Assembly (NCBI RefSeq): GCF_014048465.1
Contig: NZ_PDLY01000001.1
Span: 186,001-250,000, forward strand
Direction: 5' to 3'
Length of the DNA: 64,000 nucleotides
Source: Bombella mellum
GTDB taxonomy: Bacteria; Pseudomonadota; Alphaproteobacteria; Acetobacterales; Acetobacteraceae
How positions within the stretch are numbered: position 1 is the first letter of the stretch; the number at the start of each line of letters is the position of its first letter. Position numbers and translations under genes: made by a program. The notes beneath the pieces were generated by a model, which had not been told where the DNA came from, ran no database searches, and was given only the letters and a program-made list of their open reading frames with translations. This document shows, in pieces, positions 51,833 through 61,591 of the stretch.

Positions 51833-54682
51833 ATGGAGAGCACTCTGCCGGAGACACCGCTGACCCGTCTGGCCGATTATGGGCAGTCCATCTGGCTGGA
51901 TTTCATCCGGCGGGATTTCATCGAGGATGGGCGTCTGGCTGCCATGGTGAAGGAGGACGCCCTGAAGGGGGTGACCTCCAACCCGGCCATATTCGAGCAG
52001 GCCATCGGGCACGGTGCGGAATATGAGGAGGCCGTCCAGGTCCTCCTGTCCAGAGGCAGCCTGACGGCAGGTGAACTCTATGAGACCCTGGCGGTCGAGG
52101 ACATCCGTCAGGCCTGTCAGGTCCTCCGTCCCGTCTTTGACAGGACGGAAGGGCGGGATGGCTATGTCAGTCTCGAGGTCTCGCCCTATCTGGCCTATGA
52201 CGCCGAAGGCACGCTGGCGGAGGCCCGTCGCCTCTGGCAGCAGGTCGGGCACCCTAACGTGATGATCAAGATTCCGGCGACGGAGGTGGCCATTCCGGCC
52301 ATCGAGCAGGCCACTGCCGAGGGCATCAACGTCAACGTCACGCTGCTTTTTGCGCTGGGCCTGTATGAGAAGGTTCTGGACGCCTATCTGCGGGGGCTGG
52401 AAGCCCGGGTGAAGGCGGGGCAGCCCGTGGCGCATGTCGGCAGTGTCGCCTCCTTCTTCGTCAGCCGGATCGACGGGCGCATTGATGGACAGATCGACCG
52501 CCGGGTGGCCGCCGGGGACCCGGAGGCGGAGGCCCTGAAGGCCCTGCGGGGCCGGGTGGCCATCGCCAATGCCCGCATGGCGTACCAGCATTATCTCAGC
52601 GTCACGGAGAGTCCCCGCTGGCAGGCACTGGCGGCGAAGGGGGCGCAGACGCAGCGTCTCCTCTGGGCCAGCACCAGCACCAAGGACAAGGCCTATCGTG
52701 ACGTGCTGTATGTGGAAGAGCTGATCGGCGAGGACACCGTCAACACGCTGCCCCCCCGCACGCTGGAGGCCTTCCGGGATCACGGAATTCCTGAGGCCCG
52801 CCTGAAAGGGAATGTTGAGGAAGCCCGCAAGATTCTGACGGAAGCGGGGCGATTGGGGCTTGATCTGGACGCCGTGACCACCACCTTGTTGGAAGAAGGG
52901 GTGGCTGCTTTCGAGGTCGCTTTTGATGGATTGCTCGGTGCGGTTGCGGCCCGCCGGGAAGCTGTTTTGGGGGAACGTCTTATGCGAGTATCCTTGGCAT
53001 TATCGGATGAGCTGGAAAATGCCGTTGTCGCTGCCGGCAAGAGCTGGAGCCGGGACGGAAAGGTACGACGCCTCTGGGACCGTGATGCGTCCGTCTGGAC
53101 CGGCGGACCGGAAAGCCGGTGGCTCGGCTGGCTGGATGTCGTCCGGAATGGCCGTGCCGCCCTGGCCTCCTATGAGGCCCTGGGCCGTGAGGTGAAGGAG
53201 CGTGGCTACAGCGACGTGCTGCTGCTGGCCATGGGCGGGTCCAGCCTCGGGCCGGAAGTGCTGGAGGAGACCTTCGGCCAAGTTGCCGGTGGGCCGAAGC
53301 TGCATGTTCTGGACAGCACGGACCCCCAGCAGGTGGCCAGCTTTGGCAGGGCCATCGACCCTGCGAACACGCTGTTCATCGTGTCCAGCAAGTCCGGCAG
53401 CACGCTGGAACCGAACATCCTCTTCGCCTATTTCTGGGATCAGGCGGAAAAGGCTCTGGGCCGCAGGCCCGGTGACCGTTTCATTGCCGTGACGGACCCC
53501 GGTTCGTCCCTGGAGACCGTGGCCAGGGAACATGGCTTTGCCCACATCTTTCACGGCAACCCGGAGATTGGCGGGCGGTATTCCGTCCTTTCCGCCTTCG
53601 GTCTCGCCCCGGCCGCTGCCGCAGGGTATGACGTCCGTGCCCTGCTGGACAGCACGCAGCTGATGATCGAGGCGTGCGATGCCTCCGTTCCCCCCGTGAC
53701 GAATCCTGGCGTCAGTCTGGGGCTTGCCCTCGGTGTGGCGGCGACCAGCTTCCGGCGGGACAAGGTCACTTTCGTGGCCTCGAAGAAGATCGCGTCCCTG
53801 GGGGCATGGCTGGAGCAGCTTCTGGCCGAGAGCACGGGCAAGAACGGCACGGGCCTGATTCCGATTGATGGTGAGGAGCTGGGTGCGCCGGATGTTTACG
53901 GTGACGACCGTGTGTTCGTCGAGCTGCGTCTGGGCCATGAACCGGTCAGCCCGGGGCTGAAGGCCCTGAGGGAGGCCGGACATCCTGTCATCACCCTGCA
54001 TCTGGAGGATGTCGGGCAGATCGTGCAGGCATTCTTCGTGTTCGAGTTTGCCACGGCCGTGGCCGGGTCCGTTCTGGGAATCAATCCGTTCGACCAGCCG
54101 GACGTGGAGTTCAGCAAGGTCGAGACCCGCAAGCTGACGAAGGCCTATGCCGAGACGGGCCAGCTGCCGGAGGAGAAGCCCTTTGCCGAGGATGGCAGCC
54201 TGTCCTTCTATGCGGATGAGCGCAACCGTGAGGCTCTGGGCGGCGGCAGTGCAGAAACCATTCTGAAAGCTCATTTTGACCGTGTGGGCAAGAACGACTA
54301 TATTGGCCTCCTGGCTTATATTGAGCGGAACAGAGCTCATATCGCCTGGGAGCAGACGGTGAGGACAGAGTTGAGGGACCGGCTTCATGTCGCAACGGCG
54401 GCGCAGTTTGGCCCACGTTTCCTTCACTCTACAGGCCAGGCTTACAAGGGAGGCCCGGACAGTGGCGTCTTCTTGCAGGTGACGGCCGATGATGCGGCCG
54501 ACCTGCCCATACCGGGGCACGCTTACAGCTTTGGTGTCGTCAAGGCCGCCCAGGCCCGGGGCGACTTCGACGTTCTTGCCTCCCGTGGACGCCGTGCGCT
54601 GCGCGTGCATATTGCCGGTCCTCTTCAGGCCGGGCTGGACCGTCTCGCTCAGCTGGTGACAGATAGTGTAAAAGGAGCTTGA
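51833..54682 (+). CDS. tal-pgi: Transaldolase / glucose-6-phosphate isomerase fusion
   Basis: A 949-residue two-enzyme fusion. Residues 1-365 are transaldolase, with [13 protein letters not shown] and the Schiff-base Lys at residue 146 in [10 protein letters not shown]. From about 385 the isomerase begins; [17 protein letters not shown] and [14 protein letters not shown] are sugar-isomerase motifs, and [12 protein letters not shown] lies near the active site. The same fusion is known in Gluconobacter and relatives. It links the pentose phosphate pool directly with fructose and glucose phosphates. It starts 20 bases after tkt. Confidence 0.96.
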   Translation: MESTLPETPLTRLADYGQSIWLDFIRRDFIEDGRLAAMVKEDALKGVTSNPAIFEQAIGHGAEYEEAVQVLLSRGSLTAGELYETLAVEDIRQACQVLRPVFDRTEGRDGYVSLEVSPYLAYDAEGTLAEARRLWQQVGHPNVMIKIPATEVAIPAIEQATAEGINVNVTLLFALGLYEKVLDAYLRGLEARVKAGQPVAHVGSVASFFVSRIDGRIDGQIDRRVAAGDPEAEALKALRGRVAIANARMAYQHYLSVTESPRWQALAAKGAQTQRLLWASTSTKDKAYRDVLYVEELIGEDTVNTLPPRTLEAFRDHGIPEARLKGNVEEARKILTEAGRLGLDLDAVTTTLLEEGVAAFEVAFDGLLGAVAARREAVLGERLMRVSLALSDELENAVVAAGKSWSRDGKVRRLWDRDASVWTGGPESRWLGWLDVVRNGRAALASYEALGREVKERGYSDVLLLAMGGSSLGPEVLEETFGQVAGGPKLHVLDSTDPQQVASFGRAIDPANTLFIVSSKSGSTLEPNILFAYFWDQAEKALGRRPGDRFIAVTDPGSSLETVAREHGFAHIFHGNPEIGGRYSVLSAFGLAPAAAAGYDVRALLDSTQLMIEACDASVPPVTNPGVSLGLALGVAATSFRRDKVTFVASKKIASLGAWLEQLLAESTGKNGTGLIPIDGEELGAPDVYGDDRVFVELRLGHEPVSPGLKALREAGHPVITLHLEDVGQIVQAFFVFEFATAVAGSVLGINPFDQPDVEFSKVETRKLTKAYAETGQLPEEKPFAEDGSLSFYADERNREALGGGSAETILKAHFDRVGKNDYIGLLAYIERNRAHIAWEQTVRTELRDRLHVATAAQFGPRFLHSTGQAYKGGPDSGVFLQVTADDAADLPIPGHAYSFGVVKAAQARGDFDVLASRGRRALRVHIAGPLQAGLDRLAQLVTDSVKGA

Positions 54683-54684
54683 GG

Positions 54685-55689
54685 ATGCGTATCGGAATTA
54701 TCGGACTTGGCCGCATGGGTGGCAACATTGCCGTCCGTCTGACCCGCAAGGGGCACGATGTTGTCGCGTTCGACCGGACACCTGCTGTCACCGAGAAGAT
54801 CGTCGCACGGTCGGAGAAGGGCCGTGCCAGGGGGGCTGCGACCTTCGAGGAAATGGTCGAGCTTCTTTCCGGTGAGGAGCGGCGTGTCATCTGGGTCATG
54901 CTGCCAGCCGGTAAGGTGACGGAAGACTGCATCCAGAAGCTGGCCCCTCTGCTGGGCAAGGGTGACATCATCATTGATGGTGGCAACACTTATTACAAGG
55001 AAGACATCCGTCGGGCGAAGGAACTGGCCGAACGTGGCATCGACTACATCGATGTCGGCACGTCCGGTGGCGTCTGGGGGCTGGAGCGTGGCTACTGCAT
55101 GATGTATGGCGGCGAGAAGCACGCTGCGGATTATGTGGACCCCATTCTGGACGCTCTGGCGCCGGGCATGGGCGACGTTCCCCGTACGCCGGACCGTGAG
55201 GATGATGGCCGTCATGACCCTCGGGCCGAAAGGGGATATCTTTACTGCGGTCCGGCCGGGGCCGGCCATTTCGTGAAGATGATCCATAACGGCATCGAGT
55301 ACGGCATGATGCAGGCCATCGCCGAGGGCTTCGATGTTCTGGCCAGCAAGAACTCCGAGAAGCTGCCGGAGAACGAGCGTTATGACCTGCATCTGGCGGA
55401 CATTGCCGAGGTCTGGCGTCGTGGCAGTGTCGTGTCCTCCTGGCTGCTGGACCTGACGGCCGAGGCCCTGGCCCGCTCCGGCGATCTGAACGAGTTCAGT
55501 GGTGAGGTGCAGGATTCCGGTGAGGGCCGCTGGACGATCGAGGCCGCCATCGAGGAGGCCGTGCCCGTTCCGGTGATGACCGCAGCCCTCTACACCCGTT
55601 TCCGGTCCCGCACCGGCAACAATTTTGCCGAGAAGGCCCTGTCCGCCATGCGGTATGGCTTTGGTGGTCACACCGAACGCAAGAAATAA
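54685..55689 (+). CDS. gnd: 6-phosphogluconate dehydrogenase, short form (decarboxylating)
   Basis: A 334-residue enzyme oxidising 6-phosphogluconate to ribulose-5-phosphate and CO2. [19 protein letters not shown] is the nucleotide fold, [17 protein letters not shown] and [20 protein letters not shown] are the substrate region, and [20 protein letters not shown] holds the catalytic Lys. At about 330 residues it belongs to the short form, which often prefers NAD over NADP; FDRTP after the glycine-rich loop has an Asp-Arg pair that does not settle the point. AAAGGAG lies seven bases before the ATG. Confidence 0.95.
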   Translation: MRIGIIGLGRMGGNIAVRLTRKGHDVVAFDRTPAVTEKIVARSEKGRARGAATFEEMVELLSGEERRVIWVMLPAGKVTEDCIQKLAPLLGKGDIIIDGGNTYYKEDIRRAKELAERGIDYIDVGTSGGVWGLERGYCMMYGGEKHAADYVDPILDALAPGMGDVPRTPDREDDGRHDPRAERGYLYCGPAGAGHFVKMIHNGIEYGMMQAIAEGFDVLASKNSEKLPENERYDLHLADIAEVWRRGSVVSSWLLDLTAEALARSGDLNEFSGEVQDSGEGRWTIEAAIEEAVPVPVMTAALYTRFRSRTGNNFAEKALSAMRYGFGGHTERKK

Positions 55690-55763
55690 GCTGTCCTGAA
55701 AGACTGGGGGATGCGGTAGGGGGCCGCACCCCGCTCTTCTCCCGGAGAGGGAGAAAGAGAGAC

Positions 55764-56588
55764 ATGACAGAAACATCCCCACCCATCAGACTGGTGCTGT
55801 CCGACATGGATGGCACCATTCTTGATTCCGACAGGAGCATTTCTGCCGGAACATGTGCCGCCGTGAGACGGCTTGAAGAAAAAGGCATGGCCCTGGCCCT
55901 TGTCAGTGCCCGCATTCCGGCGGCTGTCCTGCCATATGTCCGTCAGCTCGGGCTGAAAGGCCCGTGTGCGGGGTTCAATGGCGGAGTCTTCTTCATGCCT
56001 GACGGTACCATCCTGAAAAGTCATCATTTCGTGACGGAAGACCTCGTGGCCATCATGGAGGCTCTGGCGTCCCTCCCTGTGGAGGTCTGGTGCCAGACGG
56101 AACGGGAATGGCTCCTGCGTGACGGGCGGACGAAGCTGGCCCTGCGGGAGCAGGAGCTGACAGGTATCACCCCGAGGGAAGTACCGTCCCTTCCTGTTCG
56201 GTCAGGGGAGGTGAACCGCCTGATCGTCTGTTCTGACGATACGGTCCTCATCGCCCGGCTGGAAACGGAACTGGCGGAACCTTTCGCAGGGCGGGCCAGC
56301 ATGTTGCGGTCGGCTCCGCATAAGCTGAACATCACACCGGCCAGAGCCACGAAGGGTGAGGCCGCGGCGGAGCTGGCCAGACTTTACGGCGTGACACCGC
56401 AGGAAGTGGCCGCTCTCGGTGATGCTCCCAATGACGTGCCGATGCTGAGGGCGGCCGGCATGGGAATCGCCATGGGGCAGGCTCAGGATTCCGTGAAGAG
56501 GGAAGCCACCCATGTGACCGGAAAACCTGATGAAGGTGGCTGGGCATACGCAGCCGAGACGTTCATTATACCGGCAGGCCCCTGCTAG
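55764..56588 (+). CDS. Cof-type HAD phosphatase
   Basis: A 274-residue haloacid dehalogenase-superfamily hydrolase of the Cof/IIB type. LSDMDGTILDSDRSIS contains the nucleophile Asp and acid Asp. NRLIVCSDD lies in the cap region, and the late motif is VAALGDAPNDVPMLRAAGMG for Mg2+. Relatives dephosphorylate sugar phosphates or pyridoxal phosphate. Its place among pentose phosphate genes suggests a sugar phosphate substrate or repair of a side product, as inference. Confidence 0.9.
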   Translation: MTETSPPIRLVLSDMDGTILDSDRSISAGTCAAVRRLEEKGMALALVSARIPAAVLPYVRQLGLKGPCAGFNGGVFFMPDGTILKSHHFVTEDLVAIMEALASLPVEVWCQTEREWLLRDGRTKLALREQELTGITPREVPSLPVRSGEVNRLIVCSDDTVLIARLETELAEPFAGRASMLRSAPHKLNITPARATKGEAAAELARLYGVTPQEVAALGDAPNDVPMLRAAGMGIAMGQAQDSVKREATHVTGKPDEGGWAYAAETFIIPAGPC

Positions 56589-56622
56589 CCAGGGGCGATG
56601 AAGTGATTCGGAGGGTACGGGT

Positions 56623-57363
56623 ATGACGACAGACATGCGCCATGCGATTGTGGATGTTCTGGAGACTGCAGATGCGGTGGCCATGAGGATGGCCGAACTG
56701 TTCATCAGGACAGTGAAGGAAAAGGCTGAGGGCAAGGCGCGGATCGCCCTTTCGGGCGGGTCCACGCCCAAGAAGCTGTTCACCATTCTGGCCCGTCCCG
56801 ACATGGCCGGGCAGGTGGACTGGTCCCGTGTCGAGCTGTTCTATGGTGACGAGCGTTATGTGGCGGAAGGCCATGCGGACAGCAACCATGCCAGTGCCCG
56901 GGAGCTCCTGCTTTCCAGGGTTTCCATTCCGGCAGGGCAGGTCCATCCGATGCCGACGGCCACGACAGCGGCCGAGGATGCCGCCCGCTATCAGGGCACG
57001 CTCCAGAAATCCTATGGGGCGACGGAGCTGGAGCCGGGCCGTCCCCTGTTCGACCTTGTCATGCTGGGGCTGGGGACGGATGGCCACACGGCGTCCCTGT
57101 TCCCGGGAGAGCCTGTGCTGGATGAGAAGACGGCCTGGGTTGGTGTTGCCGCCCCCAGCACGGCCCCGCATGAACGCCTGACGCTGACCTATCCGGCCAT
57201 CGCCTCCAGTGCTCTGGTCGTCTTCCTTGTCACGGGGGAGAATAAAGTACCAATGCTGGCCCGTTTGCGTCAGGGTGATGGCAGCATCCCATCAGGGCGT
57301 ATTGTTTCCGAGGGGAAAATACTGATACTGGCGGACAGAGCTGCTGCTGGAGAGCTTTCATGA
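56623..57363 (+). CDS. pgl: 6-phosphogluconolactonase
   Basis: A 246-residue Pgl of the NagB-like fold, hydrolysing 6-phosphogluconolactone. It contains ALSGGSTPKKLF, ELFYGDERYVAEGHADSN, and FDLVMLGLGTDGHTASLFPG with the catalytic His. TAPHERLTLTYPAI follows. It overlaps rpiA by four bases (ATGA). glucose-6-phosphate dehydrogenase, which makes its substrate, is not in the window. Confidence 0.95.
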   Translation: MTTDMRHAIVDVLETADAVAMRMAELFIRTVKEKAEGKARIALSGGSTPKKLFTILARPDMAGQVDWSRVELFYGDERYVAEGHADSNHASARELLLSRVSIPAGQVHPMPTATTAAEDAARYQGTLQKSYGATELEPGRPLFDLVMLGLGTDGHTASLFPGEPVLDEKTAWVGVAAPSTAPHERLTLTYPAIASSALVVFLVTGENKVPMLARLRQGDGSIPSGRIVSEGKILILADRAAAGELS

Positions 57364-58049
57364 ATGTAGATGACTGTAAACGTGCTGCTGCCCATCTCGC
57401 TGCAAGTTTCGTCAAGCCAGGAATGGTTGTCGGACTGGGAACCGGGAGCACTGCGGCATTCATGATCGAAAGGCTCGGTGAGCGTGTCGTGAAGGAAGGG
57501 CTGGACATACAGGCCATCCCGACCTCCGAGGAATCGACAAGGCTCGCCCGTGCAGCAGGAATTCCGATCACGACGTTTGCAGATCATTCAGCGGTCGACA
57601 TCACCATTGATGGTGCGGATGAGGTGGAACGCAGGACACTTCATCTCATCAAGGGGCTGGGGGCTGCGCTGCTGCGTGAGAAGATTGTTGCTCAAGCGTC
57701 ACGACGTTTCGTCGTGATCGTGGACGTGACCAAACCGGTTGACCAGCTTGGCCAGCGGGTGCCCGTGCCGGTGGAGGTTGTTCCATTCGGTTACGAGGCA
57801 ACGGCAGCACGCCTGGAGGCCATGGGGGCCGACATCATCCGCCCCCGCAGACTCCTCACGGGTGAGCTGCTGACTACCGACAACGGGAACAGGATACTTG
57901 ATTGCGCTTTTGGTCCGATCAGTGACGTGCAGGCTCTTGCGGCACGGCTTGACGGCACTGTGGGCGTGGTGGAGCATGGGTTGTTCCCCAATATGGCAAC
58001 CGACGTGCTGGTTGCCACTGAACGGGAGGTTGAACAATGGACGCCATGA
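57360..58049 (+). CDS. rpiA: Ribose-5-phosphate isomerase A
   Basis: A 229-residue isomerase interconverting ribose- and ribulose-5-phosphate. VKPGMVVGLGTGSTAAFMIE is the phosphate loop, IDGADEVERRTLHLIKGLGAALLREKI contains the catalytic acid and Lys (shown as IDGADEVE and KGLGAALLREK), and GVVEHGLFPNMA is near the end. It overlaps pgl and gntK at either end, indicating one tightly coupled unit. Confidence 0.96.
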   Translation: MNVDDCKRAAAHLAASFVKPGMVVGLGTGSTAAFMIERLGERVVKEGLDIQAIPTSEESTRLARAAGIPITTFADHSAVDITIDGADEVERRTLHLIKGLGAALLREKIVAQASRRFVVIVDVTKPVDQLGQRVPVPVEVVPFGYEATAARLEAMGADIIRPRRLLTGELLTTDNGNRILDCAFGPISDVQALAARLDGTVGVVEHGLFPNMATDVLVATEREVEQWTP

Positions 58050-58606
58050 CAGAGAAAGAAGCCGCCAAGGCAGCATCTGGTATTGCTCCGCATTACATTG
58101 TGGTGATGGGTGTTTCCGGTAACGGTAAGACCACTGTGGCCGAGCTTCTGGCCAAGAGTCTTGGCTGGCCGTTTCAGGAGGGTGATGACCTGCATCCCAA
58201 GGCCAACGTGGAGAAGATGCGCAACGGCCACCCGTTGACGGATGAGGACCGTGCCCCCTGGCTGGAGCTGTGCCATGACTGGCTGGCCAGCTGCGCCGAG
58301 AAGGGAACCGGTGCCGTGCTGACATGCTCTGCCCTGAAGAAGAAATACCGCAATGCTCTGGCCAAGCATATCCCGGTTCAGTTCGTCTATCTGAAGGTGG
58401 ACCCTAAGATCATAGAGGACCGGCTGAAGCACCGTACCGGCCACTACATGCCGCCTTCCCTGCTGCCGAGCCAGCTGGCCACTCTGGAGGAGCCGACCGA
58501 TGACGAGCCTGTCATCCGTGTTCCCGGTGATGCCACGCCGGAGGAACTGCGTGACCGTGTGATCGCCCGTCTGCGTGTCGTTCCGCCGCCGCAGGTGGTG
58601 GACTGA
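58037..58606 (+). CDS. gntK: Gluconokinase
   Basis: A 189-residue P-loop kinase that phosphorylates gluconate to 6-phosphogluconate. VVMGVSGNGKTTVAELLAK is the Walker A motif; FQEGDDLHPKANVEKMRNG is the gluconate-binding region, followed by PLTDEDRAPWL and CSALKKKYRNAL. It lets gluconate enter the pentose phosphate pathway at gnd. The start at 58037 overlaps rpiA by 13 bases; an ATG at 58046 is an alternative. Confidence 0.96.
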   Translation: MDAMTEKEAAKAASGIAPHYIVVMGVSGNGKTTVAELLAKSLGWPFQEGDDLHPKANVEKMRNGHPLTDEDRAPWLELCHDWLASCAEKGTGAVLTCSALKKKYRNALAKHIPVQFVYLKVDPKIIEDRLKHRTGHYMPPSLLPSQLATLEEPTDDEPVIRVPGDATPEELRDRVIARLRVVPPPQVVD

Positions 58607-58635
58607 GACAGGTCCGCCTGCTGAAGGCATGAATG

Positions 58636-58663
58636 ATGGCGGGGCCTGTCCCCGCCATTTTTT
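58636..58663 (+). terminator. Intrinsic terminator of the pentose phosphate operon
   Basis: ATGGCGGGG and CCCCGCCAT pair perfectly over nine bases around CCTGT, followed by six T residues. It ends the seven-gene operon 30 bases after gntK. Confidence 0.9.
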
Positions 58664-58714
58664 ATGGGTCGTCCGTGTCCTGTCTGGCCGCCCTGGTGGG
58701 AGGCCGTCAGGATG

Positions 58715-60184
58715 TCACAGGGTGGCTGCCGTCTGCCAGCCCGGGCCGATGATGGCGACACGGCGGTGGCGGCCCGTGCCCTGGAGGATGATGGCCTCGC
58801 ATTTTTCAAGATAGGTGAGCTGCCGCCGTGCCCGGCCCAGAGAATGCGTGCCATAGGCCCGGGCCAGCGCAGCGTCGTCGGGGCAGGGTTTTTCCTGCAT
58901 GGCGGCGTGGGCCAGCAGGAAATAGACGGGCTGCATGTCATCGGGCAGGCGGCTGGCCCGCTGCTGGATGTCCTGCCACTCCTCGCTTTCGGCCTGTTCA
59001 CGGGTGATGCCACAGCGGATGGTGCTCAGCATGGTCTGAAACTGGGGCATGGTCAGGATGTTGCGGGAGAAACCCGCCAGCCGTGCCCGCATCTGGAAGT
59101 CCTGATACAGGGTGGCCAGTGGGCGGTAGGCTGCATCCTCATCCTGTCCGGCCTCGGCGACCAGGTCCCACAGGGTGTCCGGGTCCGGTGCCTCCATCTG
59201 CTGGGCCTGCTGCTGTTCCTGCGCCTCCCGGGAGGAGCCGTAGGCATCCAGCTGGGCCAGGAGGTCCGGCTTGGGAGCTGCCGGTTCCTTGCGGGGACGG
59301 GGAGCGGGTTCCGGCGGGGCCTCGAGAATGAGGTCCCGCAGTTCCTCCACGGGAATGTTGGGCTGTTCCAGCGGCGTGAGGGCGGGGCCACCGGCATGGC
59401 TGGCCGTCTCGACGGGACCGATGGTGACATGCTGGGGGCGGCGGGCAAGGGCAGGCCCCAGGGCCATGAACTGCCCTCGGGAGAGGTCCCGGAAGCCTTC
59501 GGCCGCCCGACGGTCCATCCCCAGCAGATCGGCTGCCCGGGCCATGTCGATGTCCAGGAATGTCCGGCCCATCAGGAAGTTGGAGGCCTCTGCAGCGACA
59601 TTCTTGGCCAGCTTGGCCAGACGCTGGGTGGCGATGATGCCCGCCATGCCCCGCTTGCGTCCACGGCACATGAGATTGGTCATGGCATTGAGCGAGAGGC
59701 GGCGTGCCTCGTCGGACGTGTCCCCCCCGGCGATGGGGGCGAAGAGCTGCGCCTCGTCCACCACGATAAGGACCGGGTACCAGTAGGCCCGTGGGGCCTC
59801 GAACATGCCGGTCAGGAAGGCCGCCACGGAGCGGAGCTGACCTTCCGGCTCGCTCTGTTCCAGATTCAGCACGACGGAGGCCCGGTGCATCCGGACACGT
59901 TCTCCGGCGGTACGCAGGCTGGCTTCCGACTGCGTGTCCGTTTCTATGACGAGGTGGTCATATTTTTCAGCCAGGGTGACGAAGTCCCCTTCCGGGTCGA
60001 TGATGACCTGCTGGACGAGGGTTGCGCTCTGCTCCAGCAGGCGGCGGAGCAGGTGGGACTTTCCGGAGCCGGAATTGCCCTGCACGAGCAGGCGTGTCGC
60101 CAGCAGTTCGGGCAGGTCGACATGGGCATTCTCGCCACGGGCCGTGGTGCCAAGAAGAAGGGGGCCGAAATGTGATGAACTCAT
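58715..60184 (-). CDS. HerA-like ATPase (DUF87-type DNA-translocase family)
   Basis: A 489-residue P-loop ATPase. LLVQGNSGSGKSHLLRRLLE is Walker A (Lys42), VIIDPEGDF follows as in HerA/FtsK proteins, and Walker B is PVLIVVDEAQLFAP. RGRKRGMAGIIATQRLAKL is the sensor region with arginines. A linker rich in Pro, Glu and Gln (residues about 285-340) leads to a helical C-terminal domain with a likely winged helix near the end (ALARAYGTHSLGRARRQL). HerA usually works with the nuclease NurA, which is not adjacent. It overlaps the flavoprotein gene by four bases. Confidence 0.83.
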   Translation of the reverse strand: MSSSHFGPLLLGTTARGENAHVDLPELLATRLLVQGNSGSGKSHLLRRLLEQSATLVQQVIIDPEGDFVTLAEKYDHLVIETDTQSEASLRTAGERVRMHRASVVLNLEQSEPEGQLRSVAAFLTGMFEAPRAYWYPVLIVVDEAQLFAPIAGGDTSDEARRLSLNAMTNLMCRGRKRGMAGIIATQRLAKLAKNVAAEASNFLMGRTFLDIDMARAADLLGMDRRAAEGFRDLSRGQFMALGPALARRPQHVTIGPVETASHAGGPALTPLEQPNIPVEELRDLILEAPPEPAPRPRKEPAAPKPDLLAQLDAYGSSREAQEQQQAQQMEAPDPDTLWDLVAEAGQDEDAAYRPLATLYQDFQMRARLAGFSRNILTMPQFQTMLSTIRCGITREQAESEEWQDIQQRASRLPDDMQPVYFLLAHAAMQEKPCPDDAALARAYGTHSLGRARRQLTYLEKCEAIILQGTGRHRRVAIIGPGWQTAATL

Positions 60185-61428
60185 GGCTTCATCTTACCGG
60201 TCAATGGATGTGAGAGCCAGTGATGAACGCCGTCCGCACAGTGACGGGCGGTGGAGAAACAGGCCTGGAGCAGATATCCCCCCGTGGGGGCGTCCCAGTC
60301 CAGCATCTCACCACAGGCGAACAGGCCGGGCTGGTGGCGGAGCATGAAGGTCTCATCCAGAGCGTCCCGTTTCAGCCCCCCGGCGGTGGAAATGGCCCTG
60401 TCCAGCGCAGCGGGAGCCACGAGGCGCAGGGGAGCCTGCGTGACGGCCCGTGTCAGCTCGTCAGGCGTCCGGGCCTCCGGGCAGAGCTGGGAAAGCAGCT
60501 CCCGCATGGTACGGTCCAGCCCCAGAGCCTTGCGGAGCCTGTTGCTCCGGCTTTCATGGAGACGCTGGCGGGCGAGGCGGTCCAAGATGCGGGACGGTTC
60601 CAGGGTCGGGCGCAGGTTCAGGCTGACGGTCACGGCTTTTTCACCCGGCTGGGCCAGGGCCTGCCGGAGGGGAGCCGACAGGGCGTAGAGGGGGGCCCCT
60701 TCCAGCCCCCGTTTCGTGATGATGAGATCGCCACGGTGCGTCTGGTCCGCAAGACCGAGCGTGATGCCCCGCAGGGTCGCTCCTTCATGACGGAGCAGGA
60801 ATTCTTCCGGCCAGTCCGGCATGAACCCGCAGTTGGAAGGGGCGAACGGAGCGCAGCGGTCGGGCAGCAGGGCCGCCCATTGCCCGTCACTGCCCAGCCG
60901 TGCCCAGCTGCCGCCGCCCAGGGCGAGGATGACCGCACGGGGCGTATGGTGGACGGAACCTTCCGGTGTCCGGAAGGTGAGGGACAGGCCCTGCATTCCT
61001 GTCAGCCTGTGGCGGGGGAAGAACCTCACGCCCTGTTCCTGGAGGCGGGCCAGCCAGCGGCGCAGCAGGGGGGATGCTTTGAGGGATGTCAGGAAGACCC
61101 TGCCGGAACTGCCGGTGAAGCAGGGTTCGCCCAGCCCTTCCGCCCAGTGACGAAGGGCCTCGGGCGGGAACTGGCGGATGGCGGGTTCCAGCCAGTCCCG
61201 TGCCGTGCCGTAACGCTGGAGGAACTGTTCCAGCGGTTCGCTGTGGGTGAGATTCAGGCCGCTGCGGCCCGCCATGAGGAATTTCCGGCCCGGTCTGGCC
61301 ATGTGGTCGAACAGATGGACCTCATGACCTTTCCGGCTCAGGCATTCGGCGGCGAACAGTCCGGCCGGACCGGCACCGATGATGGCGATGGGGGGTGGCT
61401 GTGCCGTGCTGGTGTCAGGCATGGGCAA
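60181..61428 (-). CDS. BaiN/HI0933-like flavoprotein
   Basis: A 415-residue FAD-dependent protein of the HI0933/YhiN/BaiN family. IAIIGAGPAGLFAAECLSRK is the FAD fold; FLMAGRSGLNLTHSEP is the family's conserved GR-G-N-T segment. AVILALGGGSW follows, and the C-terminus has STAGGLKRDALDETFML and GLFACGEMLDWDAPTGGYLL, a second FAD contact. Family members are predicted reductases of unsaturated substrates; the physiological role is unclear. It is co-translated with the HerA-like gene (ATGA). Confidence 0.9.
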   Translation of the reverse strand: MPMPDTSTAQPPPIAIIGAGPAGLFAAECLSRKGHEVHLFDHMARPGRKFLMAGRSGLNLTHSEPLEQFLQRYGTARDWLEPAIRQFPPEALRHWAEGLGEPCFTGSSGRVFLTSLKASPLLRRWLARLQEQGVRFFPRHRLTGMQGLSLTFRTPEGSVHHTPRAVILALGGGSWARLGSDGQWAALLPDRCAPFAPSNCGFMPDWPEEFLLRHEGATLRGITLGLADQTHRGDLIITKRGLEGAPLYALSAPLRQALAQPGEKAVTVSLNLRPTLEPSRILDRLARQRLHESRSNRLRKALGLDRTMRELLSQLCPEARTPDELTRAVTQAPLRLVAPAALDRAISTAGGLKRDALDETFMLRHQPGLFACGEMLDWDAPTGGYLLQACFSTARHCADGVHHWLSHPLTGKMKP

Positions 61429-61591
61429 TCCGTCCGGGCTGCATGATCTGTGGGAGTGAGCTGTTGTTAGCCTGTTCCGGCCCGTCGGGGAAGACGGGAG
61501 CGGGGCGCAGGCTCCTCATATGGTGTCCCGGCGGCAGACACGGTATGGAAGGCGGGTGGCCGCCAGACGGTCATCCAGAGAAAGGAACGGT

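Noticed and set aside
53000-54610. 536-codon open frame on the minus strand
   Set aside because: Antisense to the isomerase half of tal-pgi, with no motif.
58664-60175. 503-codon open frame on the + strand
   Set aside because: Antisense to the HerA-like gene, which has intact Walker motifs; the mirror frame is low-complexity.
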